64,000 bases of DNA from NCBI GenBank assembly GCA_013180625.2, contig SNVD02010198.1:248001-312000 (forward strand), written 5' to 3'. Source of the stretch: Boswellia sacra (lineage: Eukaryota > Streptophyta > Magnoliopsida > Sapindales > Burseraceae). The notes beneath the pieces are model-generated. The model did not search any database and was not told the DNA's origin. It saw only the letters and a program-made list of their open reading frames with translations. Of this stretch, positions 24,352-35,620 are shown piece by piece. Both the position numbers and the translations under genes were made by a program. Numbering within the stretch: the stretch's first letter is position 1; the number at the start of each line of letters is the position of its first letter.

Positions 24352-24906
24352 TCAAGGAGGAAATTGCCAATACACGAGGAAACGCCACGTCTTATCTTGC
24401 ATGATCATTGGAAAGTCGTCAATCCAAATCTTCGCTTCATGATGATCCAATATTAGAAGCACACATGATAGAAAAATTATTGATGCTTCATTGGCCTTCA
24501 ATATTGTTAGAGCAACAATAATCCCAATAGAAGATTTGACCGTTGACCTGATAGAAGACTTCACCGTTGACCCAATGATAGGAATAGAAGAACCTAAATA
24601 TGAATCACAACCTATGAAATCAACTTCTTGAATGATTTCATGAGATTCTTCACATATAGGCTCCACATCATCATTAGAAATCTTCTTGCCCTCAATCTCA
24701 ATATCATCTCTAGATTCATGCCCATCTACAAGATCAATCTCGCTTGCTTCATCTCCACTAGAATCATCACACTCATCCTCATGGTTCTTAGAAGTTGCAC
24801 CCAAGATCTCTTGATTCCTATGTTTGGTGGATGACTCCAAATTAGGGCCATGTATTTTAAGAAAGGAAGCTTGTAAGGCTTTTACAATTGTTAATATTTC
24901 TTCCAT
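24352..24906 (-). CDS. Open frame of 184 codons inside the nested LTR element
   Basis: The only sizeable frame of the element. The product starts MEEILTIVKALQASF, is acidic in its middle third (DECDDSSGDEASEIDL) and has a hydrophobic stretch near residues 130-155. I recognise no gag, protease or polymerase motif. It may be a residual gag-like fragment or a chance frame. The PPT and 3' LTR follow within 40 bases. Confidence 0.35.
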   Translation of the reverse strand: MEEILTIVKALQASFLKIHGPNLESSTKHRNQEILGATSKNHEDECDDSSGDEASEIDLVDGHESRDDIEIEGKKISNDDVEPICEESHEIIQEVDFIGCDSYLGSSIPIIGSTVKSSIRSTVKSSIGIIVALTILKANEASIIFLSCVLLILDHHEAKIWIDDFPMIMQDKTWRFLVYWQFPP

Positions 24907-25038
24907 CTTATTTTCTAAAGCATCAACCCGAACGTTTACAAGCCGGACTGTTTCTAATATTTCAGGTTGTTGGACTGAGGTTTAAGACATGTCAGGGTCT
25001 TCAGTTTAATTTTTTCTTGCTTCGAATTATGTGCTGTT

Positions 25039-25140
25039 GATGAACAGTATCCGTGGTGAACAGTGACATTGTGAACAGTGCACGATGAACAGTACATCCG
25101 ATAAACAGTACTCGCTGTGAACAGTATGCGGATGAACAGT
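25039..25140. repeat. Seven copies of a TGAACAGT motif near the PBS
   Basis: Seven near-identical TGAACAGTR units in about 100 bases, followed by a T run at 25140-25157. They lie in the 5' leader of the nested element, about 130 bases from its primer-binding site. Confidence 0.9.
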
Positions 25141-25273
25141 TTTTTTTTTTTTTTTTAAGGGGTGATGGAAGATGAAATTGGGGTAAAATAAGTTGATAGT
25201 GGTGGGAGGTTTTAGGGTTTATGGATTAAGCAAAAATTAAAGGATAAATAGTATAAGAGGGGATCAAAACCAC

Positions 25274-25285
25274 GTTCTGATACCA
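25274..25285 (-). other. Nested element primer-binding site
   Basis: The minus strand reads TGGTATCAGAAC two bases after the 5' LTR, matching initiator tRNA-Met complementarity at all but the last positions. Confidence 0.92.
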
Positions 25286-25287
25286 AT

Positions 25288-25701
25288 TGATGAGGAACGG
25301 GGTTCCTCAAATTAAAAGAAAGGGAGGGAGATGTAGACAGAGGAAAGGGGAGAAATAATAGAAGAAATTTGAGGAAGAAGTAGAGTGAAAATTGAGGGAG
25401 AAATAATCTTTTTACTAAAAGATCAAAAAAAATAATAACAATCAAATCTGAAAATAACATAACTAAAGGTTCCTATTTATAGGACCTTAAAGCCTAGTTC
25501 TACTAGGAAATAGAATCATAATCCTAGTTTAACTAGAAAATACCAAAATTAAATCCTAAGTAAAATAGTAAACTATTAATTTAGGAAAATGACTCAAATT
25601 AGGATTACTCGCAATTTAGGAAGTCAAAATCCCTAATAATAGTCAAAATCCCTAAAATCAAAATTAAAATCCCTAATTTATTCCTAATTTGTCCTACATC
25701 A
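25288..25701 (-). repeat. Nested element 5' LTR
   Basis: 414 bp, partner of 23863-24311. It carries two small deletions relative to that copy and is otherwise nearly identical by eye, suggesting a fairly recent insertion. Confidence 0.93.
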
Positions 25702-28234
25702 AGACATCTATGTTTATGTCATTACTCATCCCAGGACCACGTGCACCTGGGACATATATTGATATATACTTGAGACCATTAATTGATGAATTGAAGGAAT
25801 TATGGAATGTTGGTGTTGAAACTTATGATGCATATGAAAAAACCCACTTTCGGATGCATACAACAATTTTATGGACCATAAATGACTTTCCAGCTTATGG
25901 AAATCTGTCTGGATGGAGCACCAAAGGTTACAAGGCGTGTCCTGTATGCAACGAAGGAACATCTTCTCAATCAATACGAAGTAAAATATGTTATATGGGA
26001 CATCGTCGATTTTTGCCTTCTGACCATCCATGGAGAATGAGTACATTACATGATGGTCATTGGGAAAAAACAAAAATGCTCCACAAGAATATTCTGGGTA
26101 TGACATTCTAAAACAATTAGAGATTCTCCCTAATTTGAAACCTGGAAAAAATCCTAACAACAAAGATAGAAAGCGAAGGAGAAAGCCAGAAGAGTTAAAT
26201 TGGACCAAAAAAAAGTATTTTTTTTGAGTTGGAATACTGGGCAACATTGAAACTTCGTCATAATCTTGATGTAATGCATATAGAGAAGAATATATGTGAC
26301 AGTCTACTTGGGACATTGTTAAATATTGAAGGTAAAACTAAAGATACTGACAAAGCAAGATTGGACCTAGAAGACATGGGCCTCAGGAAAGAATTGCATT
26401 TACAACAACATGGTAATAAATATTTAAAGCCTCATGCTTGTTATGTATTAACAGTGGATGAAAGGAGAAAGTTTGGCCAATTCTTAAAGTCAGTAAAATT
26501 TCTTTATGGATACGCATCAAATATTGCCAAGTGTGTAGATGTTAAAGATGGAAAGTTAATGGGTCTAAAAAGCCATGATTGTCATATAATTTTACAAAGA
26601 CTTCTCCCAATTGGCATACGCCCTTTTTTACAAAAGGATGTATGCACAGCAATTGTTGAGTTGTGTGATTTCTTTCGACAATTATGTGCAAAGACAATAA
26701 CCAAATCAAACTTGCATCATCTCGAAAAAGGAATTATGGTGATACTTTGTAAATTGGAGCGTATCTTTCCACCGGCATTCTTTGATATAATGATCCATTT
26801 AGCGATACATTTGCCTCGAGAGGCAAAATATGCTGGGCTTGTTCGATTCAGATGGATGTACCCAATTGAACGGTATATTTTATTCATCACAAATTTAATG
26901 TTTGTGTTTCACATAAATTATATATTACAATTTAGTTATAGTTTAATTATTTTTATATGACAGGGCCTTTGGTAGATATAAGAGCTTTGTCAAGAACAAA
27001 GCTTATCCTGAAGGGTCAATTGCAAAAGCTTACATTGACAGTGAAGCGATGAATTTTTGTTCAATGTATTTGCAACAAATTGAAACAAAATTCACTCGTG
27101 ATGATCGAAGTAATGATGGTGGAGAATGTGATAGGGGAATATCAGTTTTCTCCCAAAGAGTTAGAGCATTTGGATTCAATGGATCCAAACTACTCTCTGT
27201 ATCAGAGATTAACAAACTTCATTGGTATGTTTTAAACAATTGTGATGAAGTGCAACCATACCTTCAGTAAGTTATTCACTTTACACATTTTCTAAAATGT
27301 GAATTTTTTTTTTTGCTCTTTGTGTTTATAAATATCTAATATGCAAAATATCATTTATGTAGGCAACACATGATTATTTTACAAAAGGAAGGTGGAACAA
27401 ATTTGAATATATTGCAGCAAAAATACTTTCTTGAGTGGTTTAAGAAACATGTGAGTGATATTTAAATATAATTTGTGTTAAATTGTTAACTTAATCAAGG
27501 CTTTAATAACAATACTTGCATTGTAGATAATGGAGTTGCATGATCGTGGATCTCCAATGATAGATGACTATTTGTATGCATTGGCATGTGGACCTGATGT
27601 GAGGGTGAAATATTATTCTGGATGTGATGTTAATGGGGTCCGTTATTGTATCAAAGAAAGAGATGATGCACTTACCACCCAAAATAGTGGAGTATCAGTG
27701 CCTGGTGAACATGATGGAACAGAAATTGATTTTTATGGGTCATTATCAAGTGTCCTTGTATTAGAATATAAGAAGGATAATGAAGTTGTTCTATTTCATT
27801 GTAAATGGTATGACTCTAATCCTAAAATGAAGAGGATTCACCATCATTATCATCTTCTATCCATTAATGTTTCTCGAACCTGGTATAATGAAGATTCTTA
27901 TATTCTAGCAACTCAAGCACAACAAGTGATATTTATTGATGATCCAAAACTCGGGGAAGGGTGGAAAGTGGTGGACGAAATAAAACGTAGGGGTTTATGA
28001 GATACTCAATAGAAGGATGAGATAAATCAAGTACAAATTGAGGTGAATGATGAATCAATAGATCATACTTTTTCATTTCAGCAAGATGAATTGGATGTTG
28101 GCCTATTCACTAGAAATGATGTTAATCCAGAAGAGGTTGATGTCCCCCTTGCAAGAATAGGAGCAAGTAGAAGAGAAAATGTATTAGATGATTTTATATG
28201 TGATGAGATAGATGAGGAAGATGAAAGTGGCTGA

Positions 28235-28794
28235 AGCACTACAATGCCATATTGATACTAATGTTGGACTAGATTAATGGTAATTGTTCATGAGTATTTG
28301 CGTTTAAATAATATATGATCATGTTTTTCTTATGTTTTAAGATAATATTATTGTTAAAAAATATAGTTATGTAATTAATACATATTTTTTTGTGTTCTAG
28401 ATGGTTCTAGGTGGCAAAAAGAAATAAAAAAATCTCAACAGTCAAGGGATTGCCAATATTAATACACAAGAGGTGATTGAAAGTCCAATAGAAGTCTAAA
28501 ATACCTCCAGTAAACTGAGTTTTACATTTTGCATGTATACATTTTTGGTACTTATCATCATATTTATGTAATGTTAAATTTCTTTGTTCTAATTTTATAT
28601 AATATTTTATAATGAAGCATATATATTATGTTACAATTTAGATTTTATGATTTGTGAATTTTTATGATTTCATTTAATATTTTGATTTTTATAATTTGTA
28701 TAACTTTTGTGCACAATATTGAAGAAGCAGGTCTGATAAGCATATTAATGACGAAAATGAAATACAAAGAACAAAAAAAAGATTGAAAAATTCA
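28235..28794. other. CACTA 3' untranslated and spacer region
   Basis: Very AT-rich stretch between the transposase end and the right subterminal array. No gene seen. Confidence 0.6.
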
Positions 28795-29802
28795 ATGCTT
28801 TTTGCGACCAAAAAATGGTCGCAAAAAATAGTATTTTGCGACAAAATTATTGTCCCAAAAAAAATTTGTTTATTCTACTATTTTGCGACAAACATTTTCT
28901 CACAATAAATATATCTTGCTACGAAAATTTTGTCACAGTATTTAATTTAATAATCTCTCAACCATTTTGCGACAAAATATTTCCTCCCAAAATGGTGGCC
29001 ACGATCGTTTTACATTTTTTTGCGACAAAATTATTATCGCAAAATATACTTTCTATGACAAAACAATTGTCACCATAGGCGATTCAAATTGACTAAAATC
29101 TCTCGCGACAATTTAATTTTGTAGTAAAATCTCTTTTTTGCGGCGATAATATTGTCATAAAATGTAATTTGCATTGTATCAAATATATTGCAACAAATAT
29201 TTTCTCGCGAAAAGCGCTCTTCAGCGACAAAATTGTTGTCACAATAGGCAACATTCATTATGGTGCACATATTACGACCAAATATTTCTCTCTAAAGGTA
29301 GTTTATTGCGACTAATATCTTGCCGCGAAATGCATCTCTCTTAGTTTGTGCGATGCCTTTTGCGACCAAAATTTTCTCGCAAAATAAGATTTTTTGAGAG
29401 AAAAAGTGGTCACAATATATTCAGACGACTTTAAATATCTGTTCTTTTATCGCTCATATTGCGACCATAATTTCTCGCAAATAACTAAATATAGCGACAA
29501 TAATCTAGTTGCTAAACGTCCTCTTTTGTGACGAAATAGTCATCGTGGAAGACCAAATAATCAAATGGCCACTTTTTTGTGGCAAAATTTTGGTCGCCAT
29601 ACACATATTTTAGCGAGGAAATTGTTGCCGCAATAAGTTTTATTGCGACAAAATTTTATTTTCTCGCAAAAAAACTTATTGCGACTCACATATTGCAACT
29701 GTTCCCTGACGAAGTAAATTTCGTCGCAAAAATTTTTTGCGACAAAATTTTTTCTTTTTGCGACGAAAATTTTCGTCGCAAAAAGTCATATTTCCTGTGG
29801 TG
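28795..29802. repeat. CACTA right subterminal repeat array
   Basis: Roughly 1.0 kb of TTTTGCGACAAAAT / TTGTCGCAAAA motifs in both orientations, ending in a palindromic run of GCGACGAAAATTTTCGTCGC at 29759-29778 and the terminal TGTGGTG. It uses the same core word (GCGAC) as the left array but fewer CTCGC variants. Confidence 0.9.
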
Positions 29803-29885
29803 TCACCAATGATATGTAATTTGGGGAGAAAGCACTTAATAGACCAACTCCATTAGTTAACAATGCTATGCCAAGAAATCCTTTC
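29803..29885 (-). pseudogene. MFS copy B exon 2, 5' part
   Basis: 83 nt after the acceptor TTTCCTAG. It encodes KGFLGIALLTNGVGLLSAFS then PNYISLV and stops at the transposon edge. Its last base (A) and the first two bases at 12963-12962 (GC) make one codon, so the exon halves are in phase. Confidence 0.92.
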
Positions 29886-30505
29886 CTAGGAAAGGAAGAA
29901 TGAAACAATTTATTGGCCACTTGTTAACAATAATGCTATCCCACTCCATTTAACACATACTCAAATTTCCACAAATATATTATGCTAATGTAATGCCTGA
30001 TTCGAGCTAGCCAAGGTATTTTACAGGTCAGCGAAATCTTTATCTCAAAACCCCGATTCAAGTAGTTATTTATTTGGTACCTCCCAAGGATCAGAATTGT
30101 CATTCTAACCCTTCTCTAGGGATTCTATCCACAATTCAAAGTTTATGGCTCATCGATATTGCACACCATCATTTGGCTTTTGCATAACCTTGCTAGAAAA
30201 ATTAAGAACATAAGTAGCCGAAACAAGGTGTCCAAATATGAACATCCGCACACTAAATTGATAAACTATTCATACCATCCGTTTACATGTAATAATTTAA
30301 GGAATCACTTAATCTAAGAACTTAACCTAAAGGCAGAGACAGAACAATAATACTCCTTGACCCCCTAATTTCTACCATTCTGACTTGACTCCCCAGCTTA
30401 GAACTCCTAGATTCGCCCTGATGGGCATGAGGGACAAGAAGGAATATATATAAAAAAAGGGATAGAGACATCTAATAAAATGGAAAGCAAGACAAGCGGT
30501 ACTAC
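29886..30505 (-). other. MFS copy B intron 1
   Basis: GT-AG intron of 620 bases. No other feature seen. Confidence 0.75.
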
Positions 30506-30780
30506 TTTTCGCCATAATTATCTGATACAATGCCCCACAAATATGCTCCAACTAGCATTCCACCAAGCACAACAGTAGAAAACGGACTTTCTTCGCCCGA
30601 TGAGAGTGCCCATTCAGACATCACCGCTGGTCCTATGAAGGAGAGTATTATAACCTCCATCGTTTCCGCAAACACGCCAAGTCCAGCAGACGCAAACACA
30701 AGATATTGAAACTTCCCAAACCCAATGGCAAGAAGCGCTTCATCCAGTGTGTACTCATGATGACTCTCATGATCATCCAT
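30506..30780 (-). pseudogene. MFS copy B exon 1
   Basis: 275 nt, open. It starts MDDHESHHEYTLDEALL, then GFGKFQYLVFASAGLGVFAE (helix 1), ILSFIGPAV, and the helix 2 and loop region SDNYGEK. The start is chosen because the acidic N-terminus followed by YTLDEAL is conserved in the family. The ATG directly follows a pyrimidine tract ending TTGTGTAG, so the 5' UTR may contain an intron. The loop motif expected to be GRR reads GEK, a likely damaging change. Confidence 0.93.
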
Positions 30781-32183
30781 CTACACAACCAAGTAAAAAT
30801 ATGTATAAAAAGGTGACAAGGAAGTGAGGAAAACAATCTATCTACCTGCTAAGATATGGAACGAAGCTCTGTTTAAAGAGCCGCCAAGAAGCTTGGCAGT
30901 TACTAAAAAGCTGCAACTTGGTGGATATTCTATTTGATAATTTTTAATTTCAGGGAAAATTACCTATGACACCTGGAGGTTTTGTGATTAATGGAAAAAT
31001 TTGAAAACTAACGGCGTCAAGTTCAAAAAAAAAAATTCCCTTACAGCAGCGGAGTTTCAACAACCATGAATTGATTTTGGGCTTGGAAATGGAGTGCAAA
31101 ACATAGATTGGGTTTATTGATTTTAATTATACTTTTTATACAGTATCGATTAACTTAATAGATATCATCAGTTAATTGATATTATGTTTTAAATTATGAA
31201 GATAGATTTGACAAAAATTTAAGCTTTAAAATTTACAAAACTTGATCTATTTGGAACAAGGGGGTAGAAAAGGGAAATTAATTTTGGTGTAATTAGTCAC
31301 TATGAATTCAATTTATTTTATTTTTCTCTAAATCTATTATTAGTATAACTTTTAGGATTAACTAGTAAGGGTAAAATTGGTATTTCATAGACAAAGTGAA
31401 CCATTCAATGTGACTAATAGCAAGGGGTTCGTTGCTAGTTTCCAAAGATGGTAGTGTTAATTTGTGGTTTGAACGTGGTGGATATTGTCGTAATTCCAGT
31501 AGCTTTTCAAATTGAATGAGAGTACGTTCAAATGCATTATGCATCAGTGGTCTATTTCGTTAAACACTACATATTATTTTTAAAATGATTTACTTGCCCT
31601 TTACTTTCAAATTTCTATCATATAAGTTTCAATATCTATTTGAAAACAAAATAAATGATTTTTTATTTGCAGAAGATTTCGGAAATATTTCATTGGATTA
31701 GAAAATGTTAAGAGACTCAAAAAGTGTGTAGTTCTCTTATTAATAATACAATTATTGCAATAAGACTCACGTGAACATTTTTTTGCCTGAAATCTAAATA
31801 TGCCTGAATATAGGTATCTAAATGATATGATTGTTTTGTATATTTTAAGATCTTATAATAAGTCTTAAGTTGATCGTTCTTAATAATTAAAAACATCTAA
31901 TAATTATTAATTTGACATATATACTCTTATTTAGTATTATATGTATTGCAAAGTATATGTGTTATATAAACATTTGTAAATAATCAATACAACAAAATCA
32001 AAATTAAAGTACAATATTGCAAAAATTAAAAAAAAATTAAATTGTTGATTAATGTGTCTCATATACAATATGGAATTTTTTTAGTGACTATGTAAATAAA
32101 AAAATAATAAATGAGTATTCAAAAATTATTTCAACAATAGAATATTAAAAACAAAAGATTAATTTGATGCTTGAAAGAGTTGA
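30781..32183. other. Upstream region of MFS copy B
   Basis: AT-rich, no gene seen. It would contain the promoter and leader of copy B, but no convincing TATA/leader arrangement can be pinned down. Confidence 0.4.
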
Positions 32184-33187
32184 TTGCAATTTGATCTTGT
32201 AATTGATTCATAAACACAAGATCTACTCATTCAGTAAATGCCATTGGTATGTGTTGTGATAGCTCAAGGGTTCAAAGATAGGAAAAAATTATTTAAAGAT
32301 TTAACTAAAAAGGAATTAAATAAAATTTTCAAGGGTATTTTAGAACATTAAAAATAGGCAATCTATTTAGATATTTTTTTCATTTAGATAAAAGCTAGAA
32401 AATGCAGCTTTTTCTATTCAGATGTTTTTATTTGAGAAAAGTGTTCAGTCTAAAAAACAATCAACGTAAAAAAGTCCGAAGTCTGACATTCAGCAAAATT
32501 CAGACTTTAGATGAAAAAACAATTACCATAGACTTTAGATGGAAAAATGATTAGCCCAGCCTATTACCTTGCCAGTAGGTTGCAAAATTTGATATAATAT
32601 TTTGGATATAGTATTTTAGTCCTAATGAGATTTGAAGGATTCATCTTTCAATCATAGTGGAGGTGGAGTTGTAAACTATGATTACCTTTAGTCTTCTTGA
32701 TCTCATACAAACTAAATTTCGCATCTATGTTTGTCAATATTATTACAAACACAGCTTCTAAATAGTTAGTAATCAATTTAAAAGCTCAAATTGTTAGATA
32801 AAGCTCAACTTACAAACTATTTTTACAAGAGTAATTCTAAGCATATAACTAACCTAAATAACCAAATCTATATTTACTGGTGAATAAAAAAGAAAACAAA
32901 ATTAAAAAACCTTTAAGAAATAACTATATCCATATTCATTAGATGGGTAAAAAAACAAATTGAAAACTTTTTAAGAAATAAAGTGGGACACATTTGGAAT
33001 TATTCTTCTAACAAACTCATGTTTAAGGCCCAAATCTTCATATTCACAGTTTCCTCTGATAATGGGCTTGGCTCCAATACGACTGTTGAGAAATGGGGTG
33101 TCTAATTTAAAAGAGTAATGGGTAGAGAGACCAATCCTCTTTATAAACCCAAGATCTCCCCTTATAACTATTCAATATAAGACAACT
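32184..33187. repeat. Duplicated segment, partner of 40881-41889
   Basis: About 1.0 kb matching 40881-41889 in the same orientation with small indels, for example the shared GTGTTCAGTCTAAAAAACAA and TTCTAACAAACTCATGTTTA. No coding content seen. Confidence 0.92.
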
Positions 33188-33527
33188 TTTACCATTTGAA
33201 ACCAAGCAACAAGATCTGGTAGAGACTACCTAACAAAGCATCGCACGGATATTTTACCTTCTCAAATATGCAAGTTCATGAAGCATGTCATGAATGCATG
33301 AGATGGGATAACAGTTTTTTCATCATAGTAAGAAGTTTGCAATTGATCAAGATTCTTGAAGATGTAAATTGGAAAGCATTGCCTAATAGGTGCAAAGATT
33401 GGCTCAAGATTCTTGTGAATATGTAATCACACACAATAGGCTGTAAAATTTATTAGATTCCTAAATGTGAATACACACTCTTTTCTCATCGTCTACCAAC
33501 CTGGCCCAAAGCACTAATACTTATCAG

Positions 33528-34020
33528 CAGCGACAGAGGTAGCATAGGCCCAGCAGGGGCAATTGCCCCTCCTAAGCCAAAGGAAAAAAATTAAAATATT
33601 ATTTCAATTATTAAAAATGTATATTGTTATAAATATATATATACATATATATACGTATATATATTTCTATTTACATCTTATTTATTAAACAAATTTTTTT
33701 CAAATATTTTCTCCATTATCACTCATTAATTTTTTTTGTCTCTATTATTTTTATTTTTATTTTTAAAAAGATAAGATCATTTTGAATTAATAAGTTTAAA
33801 ATTTTATTTAGTTATATTATTGATTACTTTATTTTTTCATTTATCTTATAATTAGAACTTAAAATTGATATGGTAAATATTAATTTATACACCAAATAAT
33901 GTTAACTAAAAATATTATAAACTTTCTAAATTTATAACTATATTTTATTTATATTAATTTATTTTCTTTTCTTATTGTTCAATTTTGCCCCCTCTAGAAA
34001 TTATTTCTGGCTCTGTCCGG
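33528..34020. mobile_element. Probable hAT-like non-autonomous element
   Basis: The left end CAGCGACAGAGGTAGCATAG and the right end, which contains CTGGCTCTGTCCGG, share the inverted core GACAGAGSYAG. Internal words GGGGCAATTGCCCCT and TTTTGCCCCCTCTAGAAATT near the two ends are typical of plant hAT-derived MITEs. The interior is AT-rich with no transposase. The exact ends and the 8-bp target duplication could not be fixed. Confidence 0.5.
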
Positions 34021-34229
34021 ACCGTCCTTGCTTATAAAGAAACAAATACAGGGTTTTAACAATTTAATTGGTAGTTTTTTTGCCCCAAGAAATTTGCATA
34101 TTTTATTTATTAAATTAAACAAGGGTATTGTTTGCCACTACTACATATTTCCCATTGTTAATTCAATTATAATGGTTGTTGTTGCTGGTGGCTTTTTTTT
34201 TATAATTATAAAAGGGTGAATGCGAGAGA

Positions 34230-35620
34230 GAGAGAAGACAAAGAAAAATGAGAGGCAAACCAGAGAAAGGAAGAAGATAATTCAAAATTTTGCATTAATA
34301 TAAAGTGGCATTAATAAGTCTAATTTTTATACATTATTTTCATCTTTTATCTTGAGTTTTATGTTTCCCTTTTTGTGTTTAATTGATGAATTTTGTCTAA
34401 GTTTGTTTGAGTTGTACCTAAAGGAATTTCAGGATTGTAAATCCGATTAAATGAAGGCAAAATTCTACAATATTATATTTCATGTGGAAGGGTAATTTTG
34501 GAAGGCTTGTGGAAGAAAATGAGCTGGGCAGGAATTTTAAAACATCCCATTTGCACTTTCGATGGAGCACTTCTACCAAGTTGAGTGGATTGACTTTTGA
34601 GGGGACAGAATGATCATGCTAAGAGAATCTCTAGGAGAGGCAATGAGAATGTTGTTCTTTGGGGGTCAGCTAGGAAAGGGAGAACAAAAGGGGGGAAGTT
34701 CATAGAAGAGAGGGGGGATTCGGACTAAGAAAAAAAAACTGTCTGTGGAAGGTAGATCTCTGGTGATTCAGACTTGGAGAGGAATTGCTTACAAAGGAGA
34801 GGCAAAAATCAGATAGCCATCATCTTCATCATCAAAGATTCAACTCTCCATAGCTAGTTTTTTTATCCCTATCTTCACTTATGTTTAAAAACATGTTTAG
34901 CTTTGTGTTTGTTTGTAATATGAACTAATTTCCATTTTCTAGGGTGAAGATGTAGCCGTATTTTGATGTTTAATTTCTCTTGATTTTACTTGATTGATGT
35001 TTATTCCAATATTATTGAGCAATTTAATTACATGCTTAATGCTTACGATTTTCTGGCCAATTTTTGCATGAATTGAGATGTGGATTGAGACATAGAAGTG
35101 ATGTTCACACTAGTCCATAATTATCTTGCCATAAATCATGTGAGATAGAGATCTGAATGTGATTTATGCAATCTTGTATGATTTCTTTTGTTTAATGGAC
35201 ATTAATAGTGAGTTAGATGAGACAGAGATGTGATTCTAATATATTAATATACATTATTATTGCTTGAGAAAGAATAATAATCAAATTATTGAAATCGATT
35301 GGCAACAATAGGAATAAATATTGGTTAATTGAATCAGAGAAGTTAAATTGATTAATTCTGGTGAAATCGGATCCCTAGATTTTTAATCACTAAATTCTTC
35401 TATCCAAAATTTTTGTGAGTGTACGTAATGTTAAATTTAGTTTAATCAAGTTTTACTTTAACTTCCCAACAGCTCAATTCTCTTTTATAATTAGTTTAAT
35501 TAATTAGAGGTTAATACAATTTTGGTATTTAGTAGCAGCAGTCCTCGTGGGACGATACTTATACTCTCATTCTATTACTTGTCCATGATATTGTATACTT
35601 GCGATTTTATGCAACAGGCA
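34230..35620 (+). mobile_element. Possible LTR-retroelement relic, non-coding
   Basis: The stretch from the GAGAGA-rich segment to CAGTCCTCGTGGGACGATAC and GCGATTTTATGCAACA near 35540-35618 resembles the LTR or leader end of large plant gypsy-derived elements, which commonly have a CCTCGTGGGA motif shortly before the end. No gag or pol frame and no second LTR were found in the window. Confidence 0.3.

Larger units (their letters stand above)
23863..25701 (-). mobile_element. Non-autonomous LTR element (LARD/TRIM type) nested in the CACTA transposase
   Basis: 1,839 bp flanked by a perfect AGACA target duplication (23858-23862 and 25702-25706). LTRs are 25288-25701 (5') and 23863-24311 (3'), with ends TGATGTAG and CCTCATCA on the minus strand. 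The PBS and PPT are in place. The roughly 976-bp interior has no pol domain. Without the insert and one AGACA copy the transposase frame continues at this point, so the insertion came after the transposase was in place. Confidence 0.95.
22768..28234 (+). pseudogene. CACTA transposase (TNP2-like), interrupted
   Basis: The start ATG at 22768 opens MDRSWIQL, the usual start of the transposase-associated domain. The order is: N-terminal CPCRNC domain; TNP2/Transposase_21 core (CPICKEPRF, then WTINDFPAYGNLSGWSTKG and CPVCNE after the insertion); DUF4218 region (NLDVMHIEKNI to the PREAKYAGLVRFRWMYPIER junction); DUF4216 region (GSPMIDDYLYALACGPD). Introns with clean GT-AG borders: 26873-26963, 27267-27362, 27451-27526. 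Lesions: an LTR element after codon 365 (23863-25701), frameshifts near 26098 and in the T run near 26222, and in-frame TGA at 27998 and TAG at 28007, after which the frame stays open to 28232. Confidence 0.93.
12964..29802 (+). mobile_element. CACTA (En/Spm) DNA transposon, 16.8 kb, gene-capturing
   Basis: The termini are CACTACGTGAAAAA on the left and, in reverse complement, CACCACAGGAAATA on the right (10 of 14 identical). Both ends carry dense arrays of short subterminal repeats. The interior holds a TNP2-type transposase gene (22768-28234), a 1.0-kb tandem duplication, a captured AAA-ATPase fragment and a captured signal-peptide fragment, plus a nested LTR element. It lies inside exon 2 of MFS copy B. 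No identical 3-bp target duplication is seen (GGC left, TCA right). No TNPA-type second gene was recognised. The transposase lesions make it non-autonomous today. Confidence 0.9.
9886..30780 (-). pseudogene. MFS transporter copy B, five exons, split by a CACTA transposon
   Basis: A transporter of the major facilitator superfamily, SV2/organic-cation-like branch (relatives include the plant plasma-membrane nicotinate transporter NiaP). Exons, 5' to 3' on the minus strand: 30780-30506, 29885-29803 plus 12963-12808 (exon 2, split by the transposon), 12668-12155, 11536-11334, 10089-9886. Lengths sum to 1,435 nt: 478 codons plus one base, and the extra base is an inserted G in exon 2 near 12866. 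All splice phases otherwise agree. Lesions: CACTA insertion, that frameshift, TAG at 12846-12844, TGA at 12581-12579, TGA at 12293-12291, loss of the donor after exon 4, and glutamate for arginine in the SDNYGRR loop motif. Not functional. Confidence 0.92.
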
